Counted from the first letter of the stretch, positions 26,501-41,500 are shown. The stretch is 64,000 nucleotides of DNA from Fasciolopsis buskii (GCA_008360955.1 LUCM01004058.1:1-64000); one strand, 5' to 3'. Program-made: numbers and translations. Notes: generated by a model not told the origin, from the letters alone.

Positions 26501-29500
26501 CAGGCAAGAACCTATCTGACTTAGTTTGAGCGGATGATTTAGTTCATCTGAATGAAGACCGTCATAAATTACAAGTATTTCTGCGCCGCCTAAGCAACAG
26601 CTTGGCAACTTTAAGGACTCGTTTTGCAACTCCGATACTTAAAACGCAGCTGGAACACTGGATTGACTCGAATCCATATCTTCTTCTCGCCGTAAAAAAT
26701 CCAGATAAAGTAAATAGCTGTATTTTGATTGTTAATTGCATCTCACCAGTAGATAGTAAGACAAATGAGGTGTCTATGAGTATACAGAAGGATTTACTGG
26801 CCAATGTGAAGCAGTTTTAGCGTCAATGCGTCTTCCAGTCAGCGATCAACGAACGATCGGCAATACGATACGGCTCATAAGCGTGGCCGATGAAAACAGA
26901 TGATGCCAGAAGCTTTTGGTTTTTGAACCATGTTGCACTCGTAGTGTTAGCAGAACATGGTGGGATAGTATAGTCAGTAACTCATACGTTTAACATAAGA
27001 CATTGGACCGCAGGGTTCAACTTAGCGAAGAATCGGTGAGTGTAAATAGATTACTGTGATACGATCGGAATGACTGAAAGATAGGCCGAGTTGGTCAGTA
27101 GATGATTCGGTAAAAAGAAGTAATAAATTTAACCTGTGGAATAGTTCTTGTAGGCCCAGTTAGACTGCCAAGTTGAACTCCACGAGCTACACCTTCCAAG
27201 CAAAATTTGAAGACTGTAAGTGATATGGTAAAATGTTGCAATCAATGACACTGCCACGCAGTTGATCGCCTTCCTGTTGATCCTTCAGTTTTTCACGTTC
27301 GTTTCTATTTTGAGCTTTGCTCTGACGCAGCGACTAAAAACCCGAGCACATCAGTGCAAGATGAATGAATGTAAAACTAAACTGAACCCAAAGCATAATA
27401 AATGAATTTGTCAAAACCCATCATAATTCCAGGCTACTGATTTCATCATGCAGACCTCATTTTGACTCTCAATTTAGCCATCATTATCCAACTGCATTAA
27501 CATAAAATCGTGAGATTTGAATTTGTTAATTTTACTTTTTCATGATTTATTTCCGTTCAGCTAACTGCTCACAATCACTGGATAGTGCAATGTATCCCCT
27601 CAGTGTGATGATCTATGATTATAATAATCTACAGTCTTCCTTTCCGAATATTATTCTCGAAGACCTGTCCCTCCTCCGAAAGACAACACTGTGCCGACCA
27701 CAGCTTGAATTTTGCCACTGAAACCTAATCTCAGAAGTAAAAAACCAAACCTTGCCATGTGAATAACTATTGTTTGGTTGCTACGGTTGTTGCTCAACAG
27801 CGAAGCACTGTAATACGAGAGATAAAATTTCAACTAATTGTAAATAGTTAAATGGTTTTAAATATGACGTCTGATATACTGGGTGATACAACTTTACCAC
27901 GTTTCCATGGTTCTCCACCGACAGGGATGTGTCAACTACAAATAATGTTTTATTTCGCAAATAATTAGTCCCGCTACCTAAACTATGTAAAGGCAAACTC
28001 ACCATGCAAACATATCTTCACCTCAGGAAATACATTCAGAGGATCAAGAAATGGAACCAACCAAGAGTAGTAAAACTTAATTCATCCAATCAACACAACC
28101 TGTATGTCTGGAATCCAGGATGGCATGACTGTGAACGAAATCACAAAACCTAAGTCGCCATTGGCTTCAGGTGGACTAAACTAGACTAAATCACCTATTA
28201 GTTGCACGAATTGACGATTTATATTACCCAACCTGCGTTTGCGCTCTTTCAAAGGAAAAAATTGACAAAGGAAAAATAATCACAATTGACCAAACAAAGA
28301 GGTCGTTTTGAGAAAAGAAATCTGATGAGCTTTCAGTGTTTCAGTGCGATTGCCTCAAACCCAAGTATACCACAGGTTTCAGTTAACAAAAATACATCGA
28401 GTCCAGGCAAGTAGATATTCTTGCTAAGTTTAGCAGAACGAAATTCAACACGTTTTGAAATCAGTCATGCTTTGGTTTATTTTCTCAATTGAAATAACTA
28501 CAAAATGATGATAGTTAGCTTGTTCGCAAAGGGGTTTGTTCCTAATTGCTGTTTGTGTGGTCGCTTCCGCAAAATATTGAAAATCAATGAAAACAACATA
28601 TTTGGCACAAAAGCATCCAATTTCGAGATCAACTCACCCGGTTCCTTGAGTACAACCTTTTTCGTCAAGCTGGAGCTAAAACGAGAAACGGAATTCCACG
28701 CCTGAAAAGCATGAGTCGTCTGGTCGTTTCTATTTGGACAACATAATTTCAGTATCACTCGGCAAACACAGATATGCCCAAAAGTAGAGGGAGAAAGAGG
28801 GAAATGTTTTGCTGATCGTGCAAAGCATTCTTTGCCTATGTAATTTTCGTGTTGCGATATCAAAAAATGCCATTAACTCAATACAGTACTACTTGACAGG
28901 ATTGAGTTGTTTTCCTACATGGTTTTAAAATTACCCACTTGGTTTTGCTCTCTCTAAAGGCCTGTTTCAGTTACCCGAACACTTGTTAAATTCAGTATCG
29001 AATTCTTCTACGAAAACCGATCCGACCTCATATAGGGTTTTCCGCTGTAGGAGGAAGATGAAACGCCATCAAAATCTGTGTTGCTACCAAACTCATTTTC
29101 AGAAGGAGTGAATGATCTGATCCACACGTGTCCAGCAAACGTAAACCACGAAATTGTCTCCAAACTTCAAGGTGCCTGTCAAATATAAATGGATTCTCGT
29201 CCATCTGGGGCCACGTTGGGAAGTCGCAGAACTTCCGTGCACCAGAATAATGAGTTGATGGTGAAAATGGTCTCTATAGTAGACTTTCTCGTATTTGCAT
29301 ATTTTCCTCTTCAAATAAAATTCATAATTTTACATTAAAGTACATGTACTCAACTGCGACGAAATAAATTCAACCATGAAATACAGCAAAACCGATTCCT
29401 CTGCCGGCCTGTTGCATGAATAACGGCGACTGTAGCTCTTACTGTATTGATGATGGCATGAAAAATAACATCGGAATTTTAGGACATAAATTTCGGTCAG

Positions 29501-32500
29501 ACTAGTTTGCTGTTTTGCGCTTTCTAGCCTCATAAGTCGTCGGTAATAAAATGAGGTGCGCATGTTTCGTCAAATGACAAATCGGTTACTACAGTTATAT
29601 TGCGACTGTCCGGGAAAGCTAAAATCCATTCATCTGATCTCTATACCCGTTCCAGTTTTTACCCGCATCAGTTTTGCAGTATACCGATAGGGAGAAATGG
29701 GGTCGAGCTACTAGGAGATAGTACTCTTAGGTCGAATTGTGAATTATGACTTTTGGAACGTCGTTGTCTTGAAGAGTAACTGTAATTTGGACGGTTGAAT
29801 ATATCACCTTTATTCTAACTACTTTCAGACTTTCGGCTGAACTCGTCAGTTGACTATAACTCAAGAAATCCTGTTTGAACCTAGCCAAGTTTGTTCACTC
29901 AGCGTATAATATAGTCAGTGTTCATACTTTCGCATATATAAACATTATAACCATGTATGTGGTGCCTACTGAGTCTTCGTGCCACATGATGCCCATGCAA
30001 AACCAGGCACATGCTCGTAACAGAACCTGGGGCAAGCTCATATCGCCAAATCACGTTGAATATAATTCCCCAACTGTGTGCAGTTCTTTGCCCGCATAAA
30101 TTTCGTGGTTGCGCACACTTGCATGGTCACTGATCAATCTGTATCACGGAGCTCTACGCTACCCGTTTTCGAACGGGCGTAGCAGGGAACTTGGCACGGT
30201 GAATGACGAGTACCTTGATGTCCACCAATCCAATTCGTATAATATCGCAATGCTGCGCAAGCATCCCCAACGAAAAGTCCTGTCATGCTATTGAAATGCA
30301 GATGAATACGATGCTCATTGAGGTGCTTTGATTCGAGTGACGCTTCCAACGTCCACGGCAATCAACTCCGCCTAGCTAGTGGAATTCAGATGAGACAGTT
30401 GAGTCAGTCACTGGTCGAAATACCTAATGTGAACGATGAGACGGTTCATCGAAAACACCCCAGCCAGATCCACTTTAGTTAGCCAAATGCGTCGAACGTC
30501 GACTTGGATGACAACCAGACGGTGAATGAGAAGTACAGGCGATCGGCTAAAATACATGATCGTTGAAAAGTCTCATTCAGTGTCACCGGTTGCAGTACCG
30601 ATTCCGAAGTCGTTTAGGCAAACAAGCTAAATCAATGAGGAATTCTTGAGAGGGAAAGGATGGGGTGTGTCTAAGTGCAAATCACGTGATGCAGTCCAAT
30701 TTAGCTTAACGTTAGCCTACGTAGACAATCAGCGGTAGTGACAGACGGTTATGAAATTCGAGCAACCCTCGAAGGCCCTTGGAGTGAGTTTACTCCACTG
30801 ATCAGAATAACTCCTATTTTGTATATTAACGCGTGACTTGTGTAAATGAACTCCGAAAGTGTTTTCTATTTGCTGTGGTTTCATTGTCTTCCATTGCATA
30901 GCTTGAGTTGGAGCCATTCCAGCACCTGTTGGTAATTCGTATCCGTTCGTTATTGCGATTCACCGACATCCGTTTACTAATTTAAGGTACCGATATTACA
31001 CAACTGTAAACAATAAAACAAGTACGCAAAATCAAATGACACCAAAATGTAAGTCAAGAATTGTCGGCGTTATTAGTCCGTAGATGGCAACTAAATTCTC
31101 ATCGTATGATGAACAAAACATGATTGTGTGAGTTTGTGAGTCCCTTGCCAAATGAGATTTGTGATTGCCCGTAAACTGAATGGAGATGGGGAAAAAATAA
31201 ACTTCAAAATGAACTATTAAGAATACATTAATTCAGAATGGTTAAAAAGTATTTTTTACTCTTGTTTTCTTGTTATCTCACCTGGGGATATTTAAAGGAA
31301 AGTCGCACTTAGATTAAGCCTAACTTGTAAACTTGAGTTTGAATAGTTTTCTCTCCGATTAATACCAAGGATTGGTACACATCACTCCTAATTGATGGGG
31401 TTATGATCCATGTCTACGCAAGCTCGTGTTTCCAATCTCCTTAGGCACATGTTTGCCTGTTTTCCTGTCTAGCTACGGTCATGATGACCTAATCATATTT
31501 CCTTCCGTTTTAGCGTCTCCGGCGTCTTCAACCTGCCATCATGACTAGATATCGGTCTTACTTCATTTGATCAAATGAAAACCATCAAATGACCTCCGGC
31601 AGATTAATACGACTGCTCCATTTATTTGTTATAGTCAAACCAATAATTTCGATCTCCTCAAGCTGAAATTCATCGTCCTATTGCTCTCGGTCTTTCGGAC
31701 TAATTTTCTATTCTTTAGTCTTCTTTTCGAAAGCCGCCCTCATTCGCCTCTTAACGCGTCAATAAAACCAAGCCGCTTTTTTCGGACCAGAATGTAGGTC
31801 TGGCACTCGCAAAATCCAGTGAAGGATATGGGCGCTGTATCACGTAGTGTTGATTTTCAATTAACCACAGAGAATCAACCTAGTTGGAGTAACGGCTATA
31901 GCGTTCGACCCACAATCATTCATCCCGGGTTTGCATCCCAGTTCGAGCCCGGTATACATGCACTGGTGATGATTTCTAACAAGGACGAAATAACTGTACA
32001 GTGTTTCCGTGATTTCCAGTGGCAAGTAGGATGTTGATGCTGCGTAACGAATCATTGGGGAAAACTTGCATAATCATATACACAATAAAGTAACATTATC
32101 TCGTTCATGCTTGGCTAATTCCAATGAAGTGCACATTCAAGAATAAACTGTTTCGGCGTTTAGGGCACGAAGCCTTGCATCTTCGGCTAAATGTTCAGCT
32201 TTAATTGAATGAAGGAGAGCCAGTGACAAGCCCTAAGGCAAAAAGGGTTGTGTTACCAGAAAACTTCGACAATTTATGACAAGTGACCACGTTTAAAAGA
32301 TGGTATGAGACAACTTGGTAGTGGTCATGTGGTCAACGTCACGGTGTTTCAACCTGAATTTTGCGGGATAGAACCCTTCTACCACCGGTCAAATTCCCCT
32401 CTTGGCAATTGTCTGCTAACCGGGGCCCTCTTACTGAAAATGAGGTGCGCAGTTATTTCATTAATAAAAAAGATAAGAGATAGAAAAATAAGAAACAGAA

Positions 32501-35500
32501 TAAAATGATTCATCTAGACTATTGCGATACGTAAGCCTATGCTTAAAGTGGTTTTCACAATCAAAATGAATCCGGAGTTGTAAATGGAATTTCCGTACGC
32601 ATCAGTCACTACTTAATGGATAGATCCGAGTGCATTGCTTAGACAGCACACATGGTAATCGAACTCGTTCAGTTCAACCAAATATGCCAAAGCTCTCATA
32701 ATTTATCGATTACGGCAGTGCGAGTACACCTGAACAACAAATGGCAAATCGAAATGGAATGTGTGATAGAGAGAAAACATCAGCCCGTCTTTTGTAAAAA
32801 ACGAGTAGATCTGTCCGTTTATCCGCCTGGCTCAAACCCCATTTGAATCACGTGCATAAGAAGACATTTTGTTGGCTAGATATTTAGAACTCAATGCTTA
32901 ATTAGCTTAAGACTTGCGAGTGCATACTGATAATCCGGAACAGGTTATTTTTACATTTTCATAGTTAAGTATGTGCCCCTTGAGAGTAAGATGAGTAACA
33001 AACGAATTAATCAATTGTAGGTTTTACTTAAATATTAAGTAGTAATTAATGGAGATGCGTGAACATTTCGCTGTTTGTGCAAAACTCGGACCTTGGATGA
33101 GCTGTGTGTTGGATATTAACGATTATTCATCCCAAAGACAAATGAGGTGGGTTTGCTGTAGCTTAATCTTACTCACCAAACAAAACAAAAGTTCTCTCCC
33201 GTTTTCAGACTTCGAGACTGGTGACCCGTCAAGTTATTATTGTCCCGTAGAACTTGGTGGCTTCTCAAAACTATATATATATATATATGATACCAGGAAG
33301 TAATCATGTTCAATATCCCCTGTTCAGGGGGCCATCCGCAAGGGCAAGTACTCAACCATTTACCGTCCGGTACTGAGCTAGGACATTTTTCTTGAGGCAG
33401 AAAGGTTGCCGATTTCAACTGGTTCGAGCTATGAAATTGCGCATGCAAAAGCGTAAAATATTTTCTCATAACTAGGGTAGTTTTTGTCATTCTGTATATT
33501 ACTATTATAATATTAAAAATATATCATTGGTGCGCTAATAATTGGTTTCAGTGATCTCAAACCGTGCTCTTACCGGTTTTGTAGACGAGAATTTTTTAGC
33601 TGATTGGCCGTTAAGGTCGTTGATTTACGACGGGTGTTTTATGGTGTAGTTTGGTGGAATAAGACGGGGTGAGCGTGACTGCCAGCTTACAGCTACTTGT
33701 TCAACACTTGACAAGTCGTCTTCGTTGCAATCCCATTTCGCCGTACTACACCTGCGGCGATCAATTAGATAACGTCAGTACTTTTGGATGTGAAGGGTAG
33801 GAGCTCGAACCTTACCACCACTGGTCTACTTTTCCACTTGGCAGCCTTCTGTCTGCTATGGACGTCTTTCTAAAAAATGAAGTACTGTGCCATTTCGTCA
33901 AAAAGGGCGCAAAAGTTAAGACAGGTAAATGAATACCATCCAGTCCTAAAATATCGACCTTCATCCTAAGCGACGGTCAATCAACTGTACAATTTTCACT
34001 TATATTATTCGTCATGGATTGAGTTGGGATCGTTAAAAACAACGGTTCCATATACAGTGTTGAGCTCTTCTCTAGATTATTTGGAAAAGATGTCGAATCC
34101 GTATGTCGATGATAATGCAAGGTGGCATAGATAGTTGAGGCTACACTGACCGCTTCTCAAAAGTGAAGCAAAATTACCCCAAAACTACCTGAATTGTTTT
34201 GTCGTTCAGCATGGCGATACCGACTAGTTCAATGGCAGCAATAATTCCGGCAATCAGAAGAAAAGATAGCGGAACGCGGCCAAGTAAATCCGGATCAGTG
34301 AAACGTCTGCAAAAAAGAATTAACCGTGCACGAACTAAATGGAATGAAGATCTATTTGGCAGTTGAGGGGGTAGGGGGTTAGGGGAGGAGGCGAATGGTT
34401 AATATTTCATAACTGCAAGCTTTTGGGTCAAATCGAAAGCCACGGTTCGTTGACCGTTGGACGGTGTTTTGCCCTATTTGTTCTTTTGGTTTCTTTTGTC
34501 TGTCCTCTTCAGTGTGGCCAATACTGTTAGTTTGTCTGAATACCTTTATCTTGTTTGCCCTCCTGGCTGTGGTATAGATCTGGACTTCAAAATATTGCAT
34601 GAGGTAGTAATAATTTTACCACTTATTTCCTGTTATATCGAACGGTAACCTGAAGATCGGTTTGGCAAGATATTCAAGTGCCAGTTGTCTGCTGATTTCT
34701 ATTTTATGGTTTCCAACAAATTTACCTAAACCATCACATTCTGTTTTAGCGGCTTCATCATATCGACAATATTCAGATATAACATTTATGAAAGGTTGAG
34801 TATAGATAAATTGGTGACTCATCCTTCGAATTCGCCGTAACTGGGATTTCTCGAAAATAAGTATAAAATTTGATGATCACGTGCCATACAACTGTTTAAT
34901 TTAAAAGAATTTCATATGCAACCACTTTTTCTTGGTACATACTTGGCTCGCCAGCCAAATGAAACAACCAGTCATGGCAACAGGAAGTTAATGTGCCTCA
35001 TTCCGTAGTTTAAGGAACTGGCATTAGGAATGCTAATTGCGATACCTAAGAGTACCTTAAATAGGAACTTACGCACTCGAGATGAATCAAGTATAATCCA
35101 ACGTTATGACTGTTGTGGCCATGTGTACCAGAACCTACAGGTGAAGCTGGCAGTGACTTTCTGGAAACGCTTGAGAAGACTAAAGTTTGCTTTGTAATTT
35201 GATGAAGAAGACCAATGTCACTCTGTGAAAAAACTGCAGTCTCCATCAAATCGTTAAATTTTTTGTATCTGCTCCACTTGATTGTTCCCGAAATGTGGGG
35301 TCGAATTATTTGACTGTTGACGCGACCATGTCAAAGCAGCCGCCATATTCCCTAACCTCCCACCCCTCGATTTCGCAACACTTATTAATTAGACGGGAAG
35401 CCTTCTCTAACCAAGGAAAACTACAGATCCTTCATTTACAATGGTACTGATAGATGTCCACATTACAAAATGTTTTTTTGTGAGAAATCCTCATAGTAAG

Positions 35501-38500
35501 CTGGCCTTTTGATTGTCTGTGGCCAATAAAAATAAGCAAATTAGGGGAAGTTGGGGTACAGAAAAATACGGAATTAAATAAAATTTATGTTTTACTTACT
35601 GTGCAGTTTTATCCACTTTCACATTTTCCGGGTTGATGTATTTTGTTTGAATCGGAGTGAAAATCATTCCGCCAGCTCCGAATCCGGCCACGATCAGCCC
35701 GACCACAAGACCTTTGTGTTTTGGAAACCACTTCATATAAACGAGGTTAGAACAACATGAAGACGGTAAGCTAGGATCGTAAAGATTTTATTCAAAAATT
35801 AAGAACCTCAGAGTCTTTGCCCCTTCATATGACTAATGTGAATCACTTTTCATATGTCTGTTCTCAGTCATCCAGGGAACCAAATGGAGAGAAGTGGTCA
35901 TTATCGTATGGAGAACATAAACAAAAAAATCAACTGTTTTCGAAGTTTCTAAACTTTTCATTAGAAATTATTGGACATGAATACCGGCAGAGGGTGAGTA
36001 ATTACAACTATTTTGTTGTTGTTACCAGTACCAACTGAACAAAGAAGTGTACATGCATCGGGATGGATAGATGGGAAATGATCAGGTACATATTCATAAC
36101 GAGCAACAGTGATCGAGAAACCAGTTTTGTTATTTTAAGTAAATTGTGCATATCTGTCCGGATATGAAACATTCAGTTGACAATAGTTGTCCATCTGATT
36201 TATGTTCTTAAATTCAATTGGCTTTTTAAACAGTCTTCGTTTTTTACCCTTCCTAGGGGCCGATTAGTTGGCAACATATTTATACGAGTTTTCACTTCGT
36301 TATTTCTATTGTTTATATGGAGACCTCAAGCTCTAATTGAACTTCCTTCTCTTTGACAGTGGGCTTTCTATTACGTCAGACGGAACATTTCTCTTGATTT
36401 TCTTTGATAATAAACAGTACCACCATGATTATTTTTCACTTCAAAACAGAGAGACTGTACGTTTAATTCTTACCACAGTTGCAGCCGAGATGGTCACCGA
36501 ATAGCCGAAACCCATTCCGAATCCCTGAAGTAAACCATAGGTGAAAAGTACTCCCAGGTATCCACACTTTAGGGTGAAAAATGTCAGCACGATTCCGCCA
36601 CTGCCAAATGGGCAAATATGAAAGCAAGATTTTTTGTACAAACTATAAATGGGATAACGTATGCGAACGGATTTGTTTCTTTTGACAGTGATCATTTCAA
36701 ATGTTGTGTTCGTGTTGAATATTTTCTTCTTATCATCATTCAGACGAAACCAATCGGCTCGTTCATTAGACGTTTTGGTACTGTTTTTATGTGTCTAGAT
36801 TTTTTTTTCTTGTTTACTGCCAAACGGGTTTTCTCTGTTTCTTGCCTCTGTGCCACGAGCATCTTTTCTTCGTCAATGGGATTCCTCCCTGTTCCCTCAA
36901 GCGCCATTCCAAAGGGTCCTCCAAGGATTCTAAGCTCACTGTTGACTAAACCCTAGCTACATTTATCCACCTACCATACTGATTACCATCGCCATCGCTT
37001 AGGAGGCCCCGTACAAAATAGTTGCCCACAATTTAACGGCGTCATTTCTTCTAGGCAAATGGTGTTCAAATAACAATATTAGTAGAAAGTTGTACTGCGG
37101 ATTCAACATGTTCGTTAATTAAGCCCTCTGTTTACGGTTTTTTGCCAGTAAATTATGTCGCGCCATTTTCTGTTGCTGTAACCTCTTGACTATTGAGTGC
37201 AGAAAAGCTGATTGATCCAACAGCGCTTTGTATACCTATTCACTATATAAACTGCGGATATTATTGTCCTACTGCCACCCCGAGACGAATAACGTTGAAG
37301 TCGTTCTTAGTTAATCGCCCCGCCGGAATTTTTGTCCTTGGAAGGGCTCTTGGTGCTGACATAGGTCTGAAATCATCGTGTTGTTTGCTTCGAAGATGAT
37401 TACTCTTCGATAATGCGCTTTATAGGGGATTGGTTTATGTTTCTCGCTTTGAGATCCGTATAGTAATTTGTACTTGTTCGATATGGCAGTACTGTTTTCT
37501 CATCTATGCTAGAAGTGAACAGTTGCCCAGCTACATCGGCAGTCATCAGTCATCTCATACTTTGGAGAGATTGATCATACGGTTATCCTGTTTTGCGCCA
37601 TTATTGATAAGACTGACTGAAAATGGGAAGTGCATTTTAAATTAACTGCTAGTTTCGAGAAGTTTTCATAAATAAATAGCATCCTTTTCTGATGTTTTTG
37701 TAACTCATCTTGAATTTCAGGGTATTACGAGCACTCTAGTAAAGCAATGATGCATAGTGAACCTGAAATGTTCGACCGCAAGGGTTAGCATCTCAACCAT
37801 GGATTGAACCGGCCGCCTTCGCATTTCGTGCCGATGCCTCTACTTAGTGAGCTTTTGGATAAAAGCCAGACGTAGAGTTGTATGCTGCACGGCAAGTTTT
37901 CGGGTAGGGGATCAGGGAAGAGATACCGTAGTGGTTAATCGTATAACATTTGCCGAAAGTAGCTTAGAACCCAGTATTATGAGGCCTCATTGCCTAGAAC
38001 CTGTAGTTTTAGGCAAGCACGCGGCGAGCAACACTCAAAGAATTTCTGACCAGTCACCAGTTTGACAAATATTATCCGACTGTCCATAAAGTACTTTGCT
38101 ATTGATGACCAATAAGCATGGTGTCTGAAAGGGCCGCAGTCTGGTTGGTCCAACTATGAAAGCACTCACGCAAACCCCCTAAAATTCATTGATCATTCAG
38201 GCCGCAGATGCAACAGGTGATTGAGGTGGGCTCATGTTCACCTCGTAGATGGTGGCCGACAGGCAAAAAGGCGCCCAAGAACGCAGTTTTTTTCGTTTGG
38301 TAAGGGAACTCCGTATAAAATAACAGTCCTCCGTTGATGGCACTTTGGCACGGTGCATTTGAATATCAATTCAGTACAATTATTAGTGCTTGTCTGGTCC
38401 GGAAATTACTGTTTCCCGATAGGGCCGCCTGAACCGATAAAACGGCCACCCGACCATTGGAGGGTGTTAGGCCTCCGGGTGGTGCCTCACTGTCGAAAGC

Positions 38501-41500
38501 CCTAAGAACTAGCTTACAGAACACCGGTTTCCAAAAGACATCTTATTCATCTCGGTCCGTTGTTTTGAGGGTCCGAACTTCAGCTTAGAGTGTGCGACAG
38601 ATGTCCCCTAATACAACCTTTGGTTTCGAGCAAGGAAGTCGGACAATATACCACCATCTGAAGAACCCTGGATCTACTAAACTCATTTCTCAGCTCTCTT
38701 TCTCCTAATGGTTTCAACCAAATCCCCTCAGGCGTACTTTAATAACTCTATTAAATATAAAAACATGTTACATCCCTCCACTTTTGGACAGTACGGGATC
38801 TTACGACAACCTTCTTCAACACCCACCTATCATCTGACCCCACACACCGACAAATTAAAGACTACCTGTGTATACACTGTAAGTACACATGGGACAGATG
38901 GAGAACTAGCACTCACCCACCAGTCTTTAGTTGCTAGTATTTTTTTGTTTTTCACAAAGGCATATTAAAAACCCCTCTTGTGTCAGTCGGTTGATCTTGC
39001 TTTTAAATCTGTGCTGTCGGTGCAACCTATGCTTTTCCGGCTAATGTTTCTCTGCACCTTCTGGTTTTGTCTGCATATCCCTCGCCCTTAGTGCTAGATC
39101 TAATACTGTTTTGGTGGACTGGATCCCAAGTGATAGTCTCGCCTGTAAAATCACAAGTCATTTACATTTATTCAGAATCCTAAAGAAAGGCGTGCTTTGT
39201 TCGTGGTGCCTTCTTACTATTCAAATGATTGTAGCTCAGAAGGGATTATAAATTCTTTCTATTAAAATATGAACGACATGTCTGTGACGGCTTCACGCAC
39301 TGACGTCCGAGTTTTTTCAGTGGATCCAGCGTTTGTGCAGGCCATTTCTAACACAGGGACTTCCACGGGAGCACTCTTCATGTACTAGGTCCCGGCATAG
39401 CTGATAAAGGAAACCATTTCTCTGTCTATGTTTTTTCTCATCAGCTATTTCTCTGAGGCACCGATTCGTTCACTAGAGATGCCATCTATCCACGTGACTT
39501 CCTCTAAAGTCGGCTTATGACTCGTCTCAGATGGATCACGACACTGTCAGCCACTGATTATTGATTCTAATGGTGTACGTCCATTTAGCCTGATCACTTA
39601 TTATTGTGTGTAACTGGTCGCATGTGATTTGATGGAACACTGAGACTACATTTTCCTGTTAAACATTGTTCGATTTGGTGAATCATCCACAAAGACGTCT
39701 CATTTATTTCATACATCCCCCCGAAGATGTCAATCTCCATTAGTCACGTCTTCAGCATGTAAGGCTACCTGCCAGATGGATTTTACTCGTCGAGTTTTGG
39801 AACGTTTGTTAGGAAGTCATCGTCGATGTCATACAGTATAGCAGACTTCGTTAGTACTTGTCTCTTCCGGTGAAAGTTAGTATACACGAGGGCCGAGGAA
39901 CGTACTGGTTCAACCATGCTGTCTAGATAAAGACGCCGGCTACCATTGGAACTACTAGCAAACTGGTAAGCTCCATTTTTATGGCATACTTGAAACACGA
40001 CTGTATTGGAAAGAGCATGCACTATAGCCACCCGGGCCCACTGCGTCGGAGGAGCTGTTAAATATGACCCTGAATTATGGAATTGCACAGAACGATTTAA
40101 GGCTGCATTAGTTCAGGTGGGATGTCATTCCGGAGAACACCGAATCGCAATGTGCCACCAAAATGACCGATGCGTCTAGGATTCAAAATTCTGACTTCTT
40201 TGATGACAGACGCTTAACCTTTTCCACCCCGGGGGGTCCAAAGTTAATGTCAGTGAAACAATCCGCAAAATATGGGATTTGCCAATCTTCAATCTAAGCT
40301 ATTGTTTGGAGCTATGCGCAGGGCATTTTGCAGTACATCCCAGCTGGCCTTCACTAGTGTTATTAGCACCCCAGAAATACGGATGTACATACTGGTCTCG
40401 CCCCTTTGACCTCCTTAGAGGAGACCTATGTACCAAAGTTACATTCTTCGGGCAACATAAACTTACAGACCGTGGAGTATAGACAGTCAGCAAAGGCCCA
40501 CGAGTGTTATGTTTCTGGAAATTCGGGAAGACTTCGGCTCTGTTGACGGAGCTGCCCTTTGGGGTTGCTTGCTCAGAAATGGCGAGACCGAGAACCACGA
40601 CGCTGTTCCCAGACAGCTCTACAGTCACACCTCGTGTGGTGTGAAATCGTTTGGCATAATTCATCCTCCGTTAGCGGTCACCAGTTTTGCAGGACAGGGA
40701 TGCCTTATATCACCATCCCAGTTCAGCATAGCACATTTTATAACTTTAATGATCATTTGGACCTATGGGTAATTCATTTTATGCCGATGATATCATCTAG
40801 CCAAATGATAATCCACAAAGCATGCAAAACGCTCTGCCCCGCTTCCCAATGGATGCACCATTTTTGCTTCTCACTGCAAAATTCCAATCCCGAAAAGGAA
40901 GATACATGTGCTGGCATTACCTATCCTGGTAATAGATTGGAACAAGTGAACAGTTTCGTCTACTTGGGCAGTCGCGTCGCAGCTGGTCGTTCTGTCGGAC
41001 AGAAGATCACAATCCGAACCGTAAATCCCCCTAGCGATCATAATATTCGTTGATTATCAGTCTTTGAGATTCTATGTCTACTCTGGTTTGCTGATGTTTG
41101 GCGACAGAATTACGTCAACAATGCTGAGGTAAGACAATGTCTGTTGAAACAAGCCAGTCCCCGCTTCGGAAACTGTTTCGCGATATGACTCGGGTTAGGT
41201 CGATTATGGGCTGTGAAGGCCAATTCTGTGCCTACTCTGACGTGCAGTAGTTGTATGGACTGTAGCTCACTGGAAATAATGTCTTTTCGGAAAACCAATG
41301 GCTTGGAAATTGCCATGAAAAGCCCCGATATCCAATTGGCAACAGTCGGCTCTTCATGTCTCCCTGGATGGGCTCCCGAAAGGTGACTGGCACATTGGTT
41401 AGACATGTCCTGGGAAGTAACTCAGAACAGAACTCACTGGTGAAATTCCCTTATTTATGTACCACGACTTCATCTCTTCGAACATGACAGAAGTCTCAAA

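Larger units (their letters stand above)
22561..34177 (-). other. MFS intron 5 (over 11 kb), repeat-filled
   Basis: Contains the RTE-like element 25430-27380, the tRNA-like 26303-26374, a possible extra exon 28638-28701, SINE copies at 31870, 32300 and 33740, a TA tract at 33272 and a UUCG-type hairpin at 30158. The 160-codon minus frame at 22759-23241 has no recognised domain. About 28.7-31.8 kb shows nothing recognisable. Confidence 0.6.

Noticed and set aside
40299..40664. 121-codon minus-strand frame as a gene
   Set aside because: It is the antisense shadow of the plus-strand LINE RT.
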